DNA of 64,000 nt. Source: Winogradskya consettensis. GTDB taxonomy: Bacteria > Actinomycetota > Actinomycetes > Mycobacteriales > Micromonosporaceae. The DNA is taken from the NCBI RefSeq assembly GCF_018332715.1, contig NZ_BOQP01000030.1, positions 62,001 through 126,000 of the forward strand. The letters run 5' to 3'. Below the pieces are notes generated by a model. It saw nothing but the letters and a program-made list of their open reading frames with translations, was not told where the DNA came from and did not search any database. The number at the start of each line of letters is the position of its first letter. The first letter of the stretch is position 1. Below, piece after piece: positions 1-8,027 of the stretch. The position numbers and the translations under genes were made by a program.

Positions 1-24
1 GAGCCGATCACGCCGGGAACACGT

Positions 25-56
25 CGGGCGCGACCGGCCGGAGCCGGTCACGCCCG
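25..56 (-). terminator. Rho-independent-type terminator of the triple-repeat protein gene
   Basis: A 14-bp stem (25-38 with 43-56) closes a 4-nt loop. The single non-Watson-Crick position reads as a G-U wobble in minus-strand RNA but as an A-C mismatch in plus-strand RNA, so the hairpin fits the minus-strand gene ending at 78. No long U tract follows, as is common in high-G+C actinobacteria. Confidence 0.65.
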
Positions 57-77
57 AAGTATCGTGCGGGGCAGTGC

Positions 78-1244
78 TTACTGGTTGAGCGTGCAGACCG
101 CGAACTTCTCGAGGCCCTCGGGCTTGGCGGCGTGCCGGCCGATGGCGGTTTCGATGCGGTTCAGGGTGGCGACGCGCTTGTCGGCCAGCGGGCCGAGGAT
201 GGCGTTCTGGATGAAGTTGGCGCCGCCCTGGCCCTGGCTGGTGATGAGGCGCTGGTTGGCCTCGGCGATCTGGGTGTCGAGCAGGGTGAGGTTGCGGACG
301 ACCTCGTCCTTCGCCTCCGCCGGGATCGACGGGAGGCCGACGACGGCCGGGCAGTTGACGGTCGGGGCCGTGCCGGCCTCGGTGCCGGTGCCGGGGGTGC
401 TGGTCTCGACCGCGGTGGGCTCGGGGGTGGCAGCCGCGCCGCCGCCCTCGTTCAGGCTGCAGGTGGCCAGGGTGTCGACGTCGAGGACCGGCTTCGCGGC
501 GTTACGGCCGATCGCCGTCGCCATCCGGTTGATCGTCGCGACGCGCTTGTCCTTCAGCGGGCCGAGGATCGCGTTCTGGATGAAGTTCGCGCCGCCCTCG
601 CCCTGGCTGGTGATCAGGCGCTTGTTCGCCTCGGCGATCTGCGTGTTGAGCAGCGCGAGGTTGCGCTCGATCTCGGCCTGGGCCTGCGCCGGGATCGCAC
701 CGAGCGAGCCGGCGACGGCCGGGCAGTTCACCGTGGGGGCGGTGCCGGAGCCGGCGTCCGCGCCACCGTCGGCGTCGTCACCGGTGGCCGGTGCGGCGGA
801 CTCGACGGCAGTGGGCTCGGGAGCTGCGACGCCACCGCCGTCCGCGTTGAGCGTGCAGGTCGCGAGCGCCTGCTCGTCCAGCTTGGGCGCCGTGGTGTGC
901 CGGCCGATCGAGATCACCATCCGGTCGATGGTGGACACCCGCTTGTCCTTCAGCGGGCCGAGGATCGCGTTCTGGATGAAGTTCGGGCCGCCCTCACCCT
1001 TGCTGGTCACGAGGCGCTTGTTCGCCTCGGCGATCTGGGTGTTGAGCAGAGCGAGGTTCCGCTCGATCTCCGCCTGCGACTGCGCGGGAATGGTGCCGAG
1101 CGCGCCGGCGACCGACGGGCAGTTCACCGTCGGGGTGTTCTCGGCGGCCGAGGCGACCCCGAGACCGACGCCGACCAGAGCCACGGCGACCGCGCCGACA
1201 CCGGCGATCTGCCAGCGACGAGCGGAACTACGGGTGATGTGCAT
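78..1244 (-). CDS. Secreted protein with three tandem ~100-residue repeats, function unknown
   Basis: A 388-residue protein with a twin-arginine-free signal peptide (basic start, hydrophobic segment to about residue 33, likely cleavage after ASA). The mature part is three copies of one domain. Each begins TVNCP, continues with IPA...EI.RNL.LL.TQIAEANKRL and GG.NFIQNAILGPL.DKRV.T, and ends near LA.C.LN. Acidic Ala/Pro/Thr linkers join the copies, and each has a conserved first and last cysteine that could form a disulfide. I do not recognise a named family. The ATG at 1244 is preferred because an AGGAAGG ribosome-binding site lies 11 nt upstream; a TTG at 1253 lies too close to it. The gene stands alone between two hairpins. 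A structural or surface role is only inference. Confidence 0.8.
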   Translation of the reverse strand: MHITRSSARRWQIAGVGAVAVALVGVGLGVASAAENTPTVNCPSVAGALGTIPAQSQAEIERNLALLNTQIAEANKRLVTSKGEGGPNFIQNAILGPLKDKRVSTIDRMVISIGRHTTAPKLDEQALATCTLNADGGGVAAPEPTAVESAAPATGDDADGGADAGSGTAPTVNCPAVAGSLGAIPAQAQAEIERNLALLNTQIAEANKRLITSQGEGGANFIQNAILGPLKDKRVATINRMATAIGRNAAKPVLDVDTLATCSLNEGGGAAATPEPTAVETSTPGTGTEAGTAPTVNCPAVVGLPSIPAEAKDEVVRNLTLLDTQIAEANQRLITSQGQGGANFIQNAILGPLADKRVATLNRIETAIGRHAAKPEGLEKFAVCTLNQ

Positions 1245-1287
1245 TTTCGCCAAAGCCTTCCTGTCAAAGGACCTCGGCGATCAATAC

Positions 1288-1318
1288 GGGAGCGCTTCCA
1301 CACCGGATCAGCGCTCCC
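1288..1318 (-). terminator. Hairpin between the NACHT gene and the triple-repeat gene
   Basis: GGGAGCGC (1288-1295) and GCGCTCCC (1311-1318) form a perfect 8-bp stem around a 15-nt loop, 18 bp beyond the stop of the NACHT gene on the minus strand. It probably terminates that transcript. It also lies in the leader of the next gene, so an attenuator role cannot be excluded. Confidence 0.45.
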
Positions 1319-1335
1319 GAGAGGTTAAGGGATTC

Positions 1336-4300
1336 TTAAAGAACCGCCCCGTTGAACCTCAACTGAGCAAGCACCTCAGGCGGCACTCCGACCACGCCGG
1401 TGAAGTTCGCTCCGCGCACGTTGCGGCTCAGCGTGAACTCGTCGATCACGGTCCCGTTCTCCAGATCGAACGCCGCCACCCGCCCGTGGGCGTTCGCCAC
1501 GACGAGAGTCTCCGACTTCTGAAGGATCGCGAAGGTGGTGACCGACGGAAGGTCGTCGACGACAAAACGAGGGGAGGTCAGATCCGTGAGGTCGAAGACG
1601 TGTATGCGCGCGCCCGTGAAGACGGCCACCACGGTCCCCGCCGCGTTGACTGAGCAGTGGCGGGGACCGGCGTAGGGATATGGCGGTTGTAACCAGTCGG
1701 TGGGCCAGGTCGGAAAGACGAACTGATGCCCGTTCGTGAACCCCGCCCCGAAGAGGGACAGCACAAGCTGGCCGTCCTCACCGAACTGGACGGCTGCCAG
1801 GTCACCGGCACCGAAGAAGATGATCTCCTGGACGATCTCCTGCAGCGCGACGAGGCCCGCCACCGTCCATGACAACGTCCCCGGTGCGGGCATGGCCAGC
1901 TCGACGACGGCCTTCTTCTCGAGTTCGTCCCTCTTCGGGTTGTTGCTGAGCAGGCCGACAACGCGTCCTGCGCCGTTGGACTCGAACTCTGCAAAGTCGA
2001 AACCTGGCACCACCGCGCTTCCGAGTTCCCGAAAGTCCGCGGGGTCCCGGACGACGATCTCGATCGAGCCGCCCACGCCGTCGTGGGTCAGCAGCACCGG
2101 GCGGTCCCCCAAGACCGCCGCCGTCACCGCGAACTTCGGGCTGTGGAAGGTCTGCTGCTGTCCCGTTTCCGGATCGATCAGATGGACCGCGACACCGTCC
2201 CTGCCCGCCACGTCCTCGACGGCCACGATCCTTCCGTCGAGCCAGGACGCACTTTCCAGCATGGTGTCCAGCTCGGCCAGCGGTTCGGGTGGCTCGCCGA
2301 TCCTCCATCGAGTGAGCCGTATCCCCCGCCGGTCGCAGAAGTAGACCTCGTTCCCTGACGCCTCGGTGAGGATCGCCGCAGCCCGCCGGTCGAAGCCCAG
2401 ATAGTGTGCGCCGTCGAGCACCGCGCCGGTCAGATCGGCGTCGACCAGGACGACGTCCTCGAGATCCGTGTTCCGCAGATCGGCATGTCTGAGCGAGCAG
2501 CCGGTCAGATCCATGCCGCGCAGATAGCGGTCGAAAACCGCGTTGGACAAGGCCGCATCGTCCAGATGAGCGCCCCGAAGACCTGCCGGGTCGATCTCCA
2601 CGATGACATCGACCAAGCGGGCACCGAGATTTGTCTCGTCCTCGGCCGTCAGGTTCCGAGTGTCGCCGGCCAGCCTCGCCATCACGGCTCCCGCGTCATC
2701 GCTCACCATGGTGACGAGCAGGCTGAGGACCGGGTCGGTCAGGGTATCGATGAGCAGTGACGACGCGATTGATTCGAGCGGTTCCGGGAGCCAGCCGGAT
2801 GCGGTGCTGCGCTGGCCGAAAGTGGCGCCCACCAGGCCCGACCAGGCGAAGGATGGTGCGCCCGCCGCATCGGTCGCGCCGATCAGGGTCATGAAGTCAG
2901 TGTTCATGAGGCCCAGTTCGGCGGCGATCTTGTAGGCCGCGAAGAATTCCAGCAGAGAGCGGTGGGCCGGGGTGTAGTTGCCGTCGGCGTCGCGGACCAG
3001 CATCGTCTGGCCCATCATGTCGTAGTGCCAGTGGTCGAGGTCGCGTTGTTCCTGGACCACGTCCTTGAAGCAGGCGCGGATCCGGTCGGGGATCTCGCGG
3101 TAGTTGATGGTCAGGACCGATTCGGCGAGCATGTGCCAGGACAGCTCGCAGAGGAAGAAGACCTTGTCCGCGAGCGAGGTGAACGTACGCTCCGCCTTGA
3201 TGTCCGCGTCGATCTTGTGCTGGACCGCGTAGAGGTAGACCCGGGCGAGGTCCACCTTGGCGCCGGCCTCGATGGCGGGCAGGGCGGCCAGGGCCAGTTC
3301 GGACATGACGGGCCGGCGCATGAGCTCCATCAGCTCCTCGTTGCCGAGGACCAGGTTCCGGGTGGGGGTGTCGGTGATCCGGGACAGCAGTTCCCCGATC
3401 TGCTCGTCCGCGAAGGGCTGCAGCTCGACGACCTCGAACTGCGGCGGCGCGCCGGTCAGTGCCGACGTCGAGGCCACCAGCCGCGCGCCCAGGACGTCGC
3501 GGCCCTGCTGGGCTTCGGGGAAGTGCTCGGTGCGGCAGGTCAGCAGGACCTTGGAGCCGGGTACGACCGCCCGGGCCAGCTCCCAGAAGTTGTTGATCAT
3601 TGCCTGACGGTCGACCCGGGCGGCCATCTCGTCGAAGCCGTCGAAGATCAGCAGCAGCCGGCCGAGCCGGTTGAGGGTTTCGAAGACGCGGTAGCCGTCG
3701 GGCAGGATCTCGTGCTTACGGAAGAAGAACTCGGAGAACAGCGACTCGACGGTGACGGCCTTGGCATAGTCGCGCAGCGGGACCACGAGCGGCAGCCGGG
3801 GACGCTTGCGCCCGGCGGCCTTGGCGGCGCGCCATTCCTGGGCGAGGGTCCACGCGTAGTGCAGGCAGAACCAGCTCTTGCCCATCCCGAACTCACCCAG
3901 CACTGACAGGTGTTCCTTGGTGTCGTCCTCCAGCCAGCCGCCGACGTAGTCGTCGAGGCCGCCTCCCGTCCATGGATAGACACTGGTGCCGCCGACCTTC
4001 CCGGAGCGCCGGTCGATGTCGTCCTTGGCGCAGGTCAGCGGGACATAGCGGGTGTCGATGTGGCGGGTGCGGACCTCCTCCTCAAGCCAATGCAGATACG
4101 GCTCGAAGTCCGCCCGTTCGTCGATCAGCTCGTCGAGCGTGTAGCAGAAGATCTCGTCGAGCTCCTCATCGGCGATCCGGGCCGCCTGGCTGACGCGTTG
4201 CGGGGCGATGACCCACCCCTCCTTGGCCCGGTGCTCCCCGACGAGCGAGGCAGCGCGCAGGACGTCCGGGCGGCTCATCTCGGCACCGATGCCCAGGACC

Positions 4301-4974
4301 ACCACCGAGTCGTAGCCGCGGCGGGCCGGGACCCGGACCAGCCAGACGAACTCGTCCGGGCCGTTCAGGATCTCCGCGGTGATCTTGTACTCGACCGCGG
4401 CGAACCACTCGCGCAGCTCACCGGCGAGCACCTCCGCCGGGGAGGAGTTGCGGACCATGTAGCGGACGATCTCTTCCGGCGTGCTCATCCGGTCGATGCG
4501 GTCCACGAGGTCGCTGACGCTCTGGTGGACGTCGCCGACCTTGCGCTCCAACCGGGCCTGCGCGGCGCTGCGGGTCCTGTCGACGAGCTGCTCGAAGACC
4601 GCCTGGAAGCCGGTCAGTTCCAGCGCGAGGTTGTAGTCGATCCGGCCCAGGCCACCGGTCTCGTCGTTCCACTGCAGAACGAGGTCGACCTCACGGCGCA
4701 GGTGGCGTTCGTCGCCCGACTCGAAGGACTTCCGGAAGGCCGCCATGACGAACTCGTTGCGGAAGAGCAGGATCACCGGCTCCGGCTTGCCGTAGCAGAA
4801 CTCCACGATGGCGTACGTGTAGACGCCGTCGAAATCGGCCGGCGGGCGGTCCGGTGCGAGATGGACCTTTTTCAGGGCCGCGACCACGGCCTCTTTGCGC
4901 TTCAGCCGCTCCAGCGCCGGCTTGGCACCCAGCGTGAGCATCTTGACGAGGGCCGAGGTCTCCACAACTGCCAC
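1336..4974 (-). CDS. NACHT-family STAND NTPase with pentapeptide repeats and C-terminal propeller-like region
   Basis: A 1212-residue protein. Residues 1-330 hold a predicted helical and mixed region that includes a stretch (about 190-285) reminiscent of degenerate Mrr-type restriction folds; this is a weak call. A NACHT ATPase follows: Walker A GEFGMGKS at 360-367, Walker B LLLIFDGFDEM at 440-450, the LTCRT strand at 478-482, and the family's winged-helix signature HRSLLEFFAAYKIA at 671-684. Pentapeptide repeats of A(D/N)Lxx type occupy about 799-856, followed by about 350 beta-rich residues resembling WD-type blades. Bacterial NACHT proteins are known signal-sensing NTPases, several with antiphage activity, and defence is my inference here. 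The GTG start at 4974 has GGTAGGG 7 nt upstream. There are no partner effector genes beside it. Confidence 0.85.
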   Translation of the reverse strand: MAVVETSALVKMLTLGAKPALERLKRKEAVVAALKKVHLAPDRPPADFDGVYTYAIVEFCYGKPEPVILLFRNEFVMAAFRKSFESGDERHLRREVDLVLQWNDETGGLGRIDYNLALELTGFQAVFEQLVDRTRSAAQARLERKVGDVHQSVSDLVDRIDRMSTPEEIVRYMVRNSSPAEVLAGELREWFAAVEYKITAEILNGPDEFVWLVRVPARRGYDSVVVLGIGAEMSRPDVLRAASLVGEHRAKEGWVIAPQRVSQAARIADEELDEIFCYTLDELIDERADFEPYLHWLEEEVRTRHIDTRYVPLTCAKDDIDRRSGKVGGTSVYPWTGGGLDDYVGGWLEDDTKEHLSVLGEFGMGKSWFCLHYAWTLAQEWRAAKAAGRKRPRLPLVVPLRDYAKAVTVESLFSEFFFRKHEILPDGYRVFETLNRLGRLLLIFDGFDEMAARVDRQAMINNFWELARAVVPGSKVLLTCRTEHFPEAQQGRDVLGARLVASTSALTGAPPQFEVVELQPFADEQIGELLSRITDTPTRNLVLGNEELMELMRRPVMSELALAALPAIEAGAKVDLARVYLYAVQHKIDADIKAERTFTSLADKVFFLCELSWHMLAESVLTINYREIPDRIRACFKDVVQEQRDLDHWHYDMMGQTMLVRDADGNYTPAHRSLLEFFAAYKIAAELGLMNTDFMTLIGATDAAGAPSFAWSGLVGATFGQRSTASGWLPEPLESIASSLLIDTLTDPVLSLLVTMVSDDAGAVMARLAGDTRNLTAEDETNLGARLVDVIVEIDPAGLRGAHLDDAALSNAVFDRYLRGMDLTGCSLRHADLRNTDLEDVVLVDADLTGAVLDGAHYLGFDRRAAAILTEASGNEVYFCDRRGIRLTRWRIGEPPEPLAELDTMLESASWLDGRIVAVEDVAGRDGVAVHLIDPETGQQQTFHSPKFAVTAAVLGDRPVLLTHDGVGGSIEIVVRDPADFRELGSAVVPGFDFAEFESNGAGRVVGLLSNNPKRDELEKKAVVELAMPAPGTLSWTVAGLVALQEIVQEIIFFGAGDLAAVQFGEDGQLVLSLFGAGFTNGHQFVFPTWPTDWLQPPYPYAGPRHCSVNAAGTVVAVFTGARIHVFDLTDLTSPRFVVDDLPSVTTFAILQKSETLVVANAHGRVAAFDLENGTVIDEFTLSRNVRGANFTGVVGVPPEVLAQLRFNGAVL

Positions 4975-5002
4975 CGTGGCACCCTACCGCCACGTGAAGT
5001 GA

Positions 5003-6277
5003 TCATGAGATCACCCGGGGGCGGGGGCGGGGTCCCGGCGGCGGGGGCGGCGGGGGTGCCTGGCCCGCGGCGAGGGTGACGAGGGCCCGGTGCCATTTCT
5101 GGTTGGCGAAGCCGTTGCAGGTCCAGATGTTCAACGGGGCGCCGTTGGCGGGGTTCCAGCCGCCGATGTCGAGGCATTTGTTCGAGGCGGTGTTGACGAT
5201 GTCGCCCCCGGAGGTGAAGCGCCATTGCTGGGCGCCGGTGCCGTTGCAGGTGTAGAGCTGGACCCAGCCGCCGTCCGCGGTGGAGCCGTCCGCGACGTCG
5301 ACGCATTTGCCGCCGATGCGGATGGTGGCGTCGGGGGCGAAGGTGAAGCGCTGGCCCTGGGCGTTCCAGCAGTCCCAGACGCCGAGCCGGATCCGGTCGG
5401 AGTATTCGCCGTTGGGGACGTCGACGCATTTGCCGTTCCAGTCGCTGATGATCTGCGTTTCGGCGCCGGTGGGTGGCGGCGTGGTGGGTGGCGGCGTGAC
5501 CCCGTCGTTGGCGTGGAAGGTGACGGTGAAGCCGGTGCACTCCTTGCAGTTGTACATGACCTGGTTGCCGGGCTCGGTGTCGTGTTTCGACCAGCTGTAC
5601 GCCCGCGGGCACGCCGCCTTGATCGCCTGGCTGTAGTCGGTGACCGCGTCGCGGTTGGGGTTGACGCAGAGCAGCGGCTCGCCCTGGGCGTCGCGGCGCA
5701 GATACGCGGCCGGGCACGCACTGAGCAGCGGTTTCGCGCAGCCCGCCTCGGCGCAGTACTGCGATCCGGGCGCGGGTGCGGGCGCACCGTACGGCGTGAT
5801 GGTGATCGGCAGCGACACGGCGTTGACGTAGCTGACGTTGTACCAGGGCGCGCCCCACGGGTCGGACGGGTCGAAGTTGAACTCGGCGAGGCTGGCGTCC
5901 TGCTCGTAGTTGATCGCGCAGTGGTCGGCGGCGTTCCCGCAGTCCCCGACCTCGCAGTGGAACGTGCTGCCGCTGACCCCGGCGCAGCGCTGCCGGGCGA
6001 AGAACTTGCCGCGCCAGTGCCCGGGTGTGGTGTTCTCCGGGATGACGATGGTGGCGGACTGGCCGGGTTCGAGGATCGGCAGCCGGGTGAAGTTGACCGA
6101 CTCGTCGGCGTTGACCGTGCTGCCGACCCACACCTTCTCGCCGCTGGCGTTGACGAACGTCACGGTGTGCTCGCCGGCCGCCCGCGCCGCCCGCCCGCCG
6201 GCTATCAGCCCGCCGGTGATCAGGGCGAGGATGACGACGACGGCGAGCAGGATCCGGCGTAAGGCGACAATCGACAC
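5003..6277 (-). CDS. Secreted thaumatin-like protein with C-terminal ricin-type beta-trefoil lectin domain
   Basis: A 424-residue protein. Residues 1-33 form a signal peptide or anchor with a hydrophobic core. Residues about 36-245 match the thaumatin fold: FVNASGEKVWVG near the start, ...GHWRGKFFARQRC..., CEVGDCG, LAEFNF and a late ACPRAYSWSKHD, with many cysteines for disulfides. After a Thr/Pro linker, residues about 270-405 form a CBM13/ricin B domain with repeated KC.D and Q.W-type motifs (QRFTF, QQWRF, QKWH). A Pro-rich tail ends the protein. Thaumatin-like proteins often bind or cleave beta-glucan, and the lectin domain would target a polysaccharide. The GTG start is supported by GATGGG just upstream. 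Substrate unknown; a role against fungal walls is inference. Confidence 0.85.
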   Translation of the reverse strand: MSIVALRRILLAVVVILALITGGLIAGGRAARAAGEHTVTFVNASGEKVWVGSTVNADESVNFTRLPILEPGQSATIVIPENTTPGHWRGKFFARQRCAGVSGSTFHCEVGDCGNAADHCAINYEQDASLAEFNFDPSDPWGAPWYNVSYVNAVSLPITITPYGAPAPAPGSQYCAEAGCAKPLLSACPAAYLRRDAQGEPLLCVNPNRDAVTDYSQAIKAACPRAYSWSKHDTEPGNQVMYNCKECTGFTVTFHANDGVTPPPTTPPPTGAETQIISDWNGKCVDVPNGEYSDRIRLGVWDCWNAQGQRFTFAPDATIRIGGKCVDVADGSTADGGWVQLYTCNGTGAQQWRFTSGGDIVNTASNKCLDIGGWNPANGAPLNIWTCNGFANQKWHRALVTLAAGQAPPPPPPPGPRPRPRVIS

Positions 6278-6321
6278 GTACCCATCATGGCCTTAGGGGT
6301 TGATGGTTGTCGATACGTAAG

Positions 6322-6348
6322 GGGCCGGCGACAGCGCGTCGCCGGCCC
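6322..6348 (-). terminator. Terminator at the end of the exopolysaccharide operon
   Basis: Perfect 11-bp GC-rich stem (6322-6332 with 6338-6348) and 5-nt loop, 24 bp past the last stop codon of the nine-gene minus-strand operon and upstream of the thaumatin gene start. Only a short pyrimidine-rich tract follows. Confidence 0.7.
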
Positions 6349-6372
6349 GGGAGAAGAGGCCAATACGCGGGG

Positions 6373-7062
6373 TCAGACCCGGGACAGGGCCCGATCGCTG
6401 ACCACGCACTGCATGCCGAACTGGTGGGCACGGCGGACCGCGAAGTCCGTCAGACCCGGGGTGTCGGCGTAGTCGAGGGCGTACAGGTCAAGTTGCAGTT
6501 GAAGTAACTGCTCGGCGATCTGCGCGTGGAACTCGAGAACGTCCGCGGGCCAGGGCGCGTACCCGTCGTCGGTCCAGCGGGCCGAGAACGACTCGAAGAC
6601 CACCCCGTCGACCAGCTCGGCGAGCCGCGGCAGCATGCCGAAACCCCGGTTGGCCAGCATGTACGCGGGCTTCGCCTCGGCCCGGATCGCCGCCACGAGG
6701 GTCAGCAGGTGCGGCACGTCCTCCGGGTAGGTCAGCTCGACGTTGAGCGTGTCGAGGAACAGCCCGTCGAACCCGGCGGCCATCGCGTCCCGGGCCTGAC
6801 CGACCACGTGCGCCACCCACTCCGGATGTCCGACGTGGACGAAAGAGCCACCCCAGTCCGGGTTCTTCTCGGCGCGCTGCCAGACGGCGGGCGGCCCCTG
6901 GTCCTCGGACAGCGTGAGATAGCCGAGGGTCTGCACCCCGCGCTCCTTGAGGAACGCGATCTCCTCGGGTTTGTAGAACTCCGGCTGCAGCACCACCCGC
7001 GGATACCCGGCGAGCTCGGTGAGTTTGCCGTTGCCGTAGTAGAAGCAGATCGGGTCGGTCAT
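6373..7062 (-). CDS. Small TIM-barrel glycoside hydrolase, polygalactosaminidase/PelA-hydrolase-like
   Basis: A 229-residue protein without a signal peptide. It resembles the GH114/GH166 (TM1410-like) barrel: FYYGNGKL at strand 1, GYLTLSE, the strand-4 motif FDGLFLDTLN with the probable catalytic aspartate, LANRGF, and FESFSARW near the C terminus. Characterised relatives cleave alpha-1,4-galactosamine polymers (endo-polygalactosaminidase, PelA hydrolase domain, Ega3). It is the last gene of the operon, its ATG overlapping the epimerase stop by 4 nt, so it is translated with the cluster. Lack of a visible export signal is odd for a polymer hydrolase; it may act inside the cell or use another route. 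Family call moderately firm, substrate inferred. Confidence 0.7.
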   Translation of the reverse strand: MTDPICFYYGNGKLTELAGYPRVVLQPEFYKPEEIAFLKERGVQTLGYLTLSEDQGPPAVWQRAEKNPDWGGSFVHVGHPEWVAHVVGQARDAMAAGFDGLFLDTLNVELTYPEDVPHLLTLVAAIRAEAKPAYMLANRGFGMLPRLAELVDGVVFESFSARWTDDGYAPWPADVLEFHAQIAEQLLQLQLDLYALDYADTPGLTDFAVRRAHQFGMQCVVSDRALSRV

Positions 7063-8027
7063 GACGGTCTCCCGTGCTCGGCGTACCAGGCGTACGTCGA
7101 TCGCACGCCCTCTTCGAGCGACACCTTCGGTTCGTAGCCGGTCAGCGACCGCAGCCGGGTGAGGTCCGGGCAGCGCCGGCGCACCGAGCCGGGCGGGGCC
7201 GGGGTGGCGGCGACGACGGGGTTCGCCCCGGCCACGCGCAGCACCAGCTTCGCCAGGTCGCCGATGTTGGCCTCCTCGCGGTCGTTGCCGATGTGCACGA
7301 TCTGACCGGCCGCCTCGGGCGTGGTCATCAGCCGCACCATCGCCTCGACGGCGTCGTCGACGTGGCAGAACGCGCGGAACTGGTCGGCGCCGGGCACCAG
7401 GAACGGGTCCTCGCCGGCCTGCGCGCGCAGCGACATCTCGGGGATGACGTGATCGGCGCCCATCCGCGGGCCGTAGACGTTGTGGAAGCGGCCCACCACG
7501 GTCTCGAAGCCCTTGGCCCGCGCGGTGTGCAGGAAAGCGGCTTCGCCGAGGAGCTTGCTGGCCGCGTACGCGAACCGCGGCGCCGTGATGTCCGAGATCA
7601 TCACCGGGATGTCCTCGCCGGTCGGCACGCTGACGACGCCGGCGTCGACGCCACCCGCGTACACCTCGCTGGTCGAGGCGAAGAAGACCCGTTCACCGGG
7701 CGCGATCCAGTCGAGCAGGTGCATCGCGGCAAGGGTGTTGACCCGCACCACCCGGGCGGGGTCCTTCTCCACGTTGCGCACCCCGACGACGGCGGCGAGC
7801 AGGTAGATCTGGTCCCACCCGTGCGGCAGGCCGGCGTACGCGGACGGGTCGGTCAGGTCCGCCGAGATCACCTTGACGCCGGGCCGGGCGATCAGCTCGT
7901 CGAGGTCGCCGTCCTGGCGGCCCCGGGAGAAGTCGTCGACGATCGTGACCTCGTACCCCTCGGTGGACAGGCGGCGGGCGAGGTGCAGGCCGATGAACCC
8001 GGCACCACCGAGCAGCAGCGCCCTCAT
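7059..8027 (-). CDS. NAD-dependent nucleotide-sugar epimerase/dehydratase (extended SDR)
   Basis: A 322-residue protein with the Rossmann motif GGAGFIG (8-14), the catalytic STSEVYA serine region and the complete YAASK Tyr-x-x-x-Lys pair. It is closest in feel to UDP-glucose 4-epimerases and UDP-glucuronate decarboxylases, and the substrate cannot be fixed from sequence. In this operon it would supply or interconvert UDP-hexose or UDP-HexNAc precursors in the cytoplasm. The ATG at 8027 overlaps the dehydrogenase stop (ATGA), and the next gene overlaps its own stop in the same way. A longer open frame upstream is only a shadow of the dehydrogenase gene. Confidence 0.85.
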   Translation of the reverse strand: MRALLLGGAGFIGLHLARRLSTEGYEVTIVDDFSRGRQDGDLDELIARPGVKVISADLTDPSAYAGLPHGWDQIYLLAAVVGVRNVEKDPARVVRVNTLAAMHLLDWIAPGERVFFASTSEVYAGGVDAGVVSVPTGEDIPVMISDITAPRFAYAASKLLGEAAFLHTARAKGFETVVGRFHNVYGPRMGADHVIPEMSLRAQAGEDPFLVPGADQFRAFCHVDDAVEAMVRLMTTPEAAGQIVHIGNDREEANIGDLAKLVLRVAGANPVVAATPAPPGSVRRRCPDLTRLRSLTGYEPKVSLEEGVRSTYAWYAEHGRPS

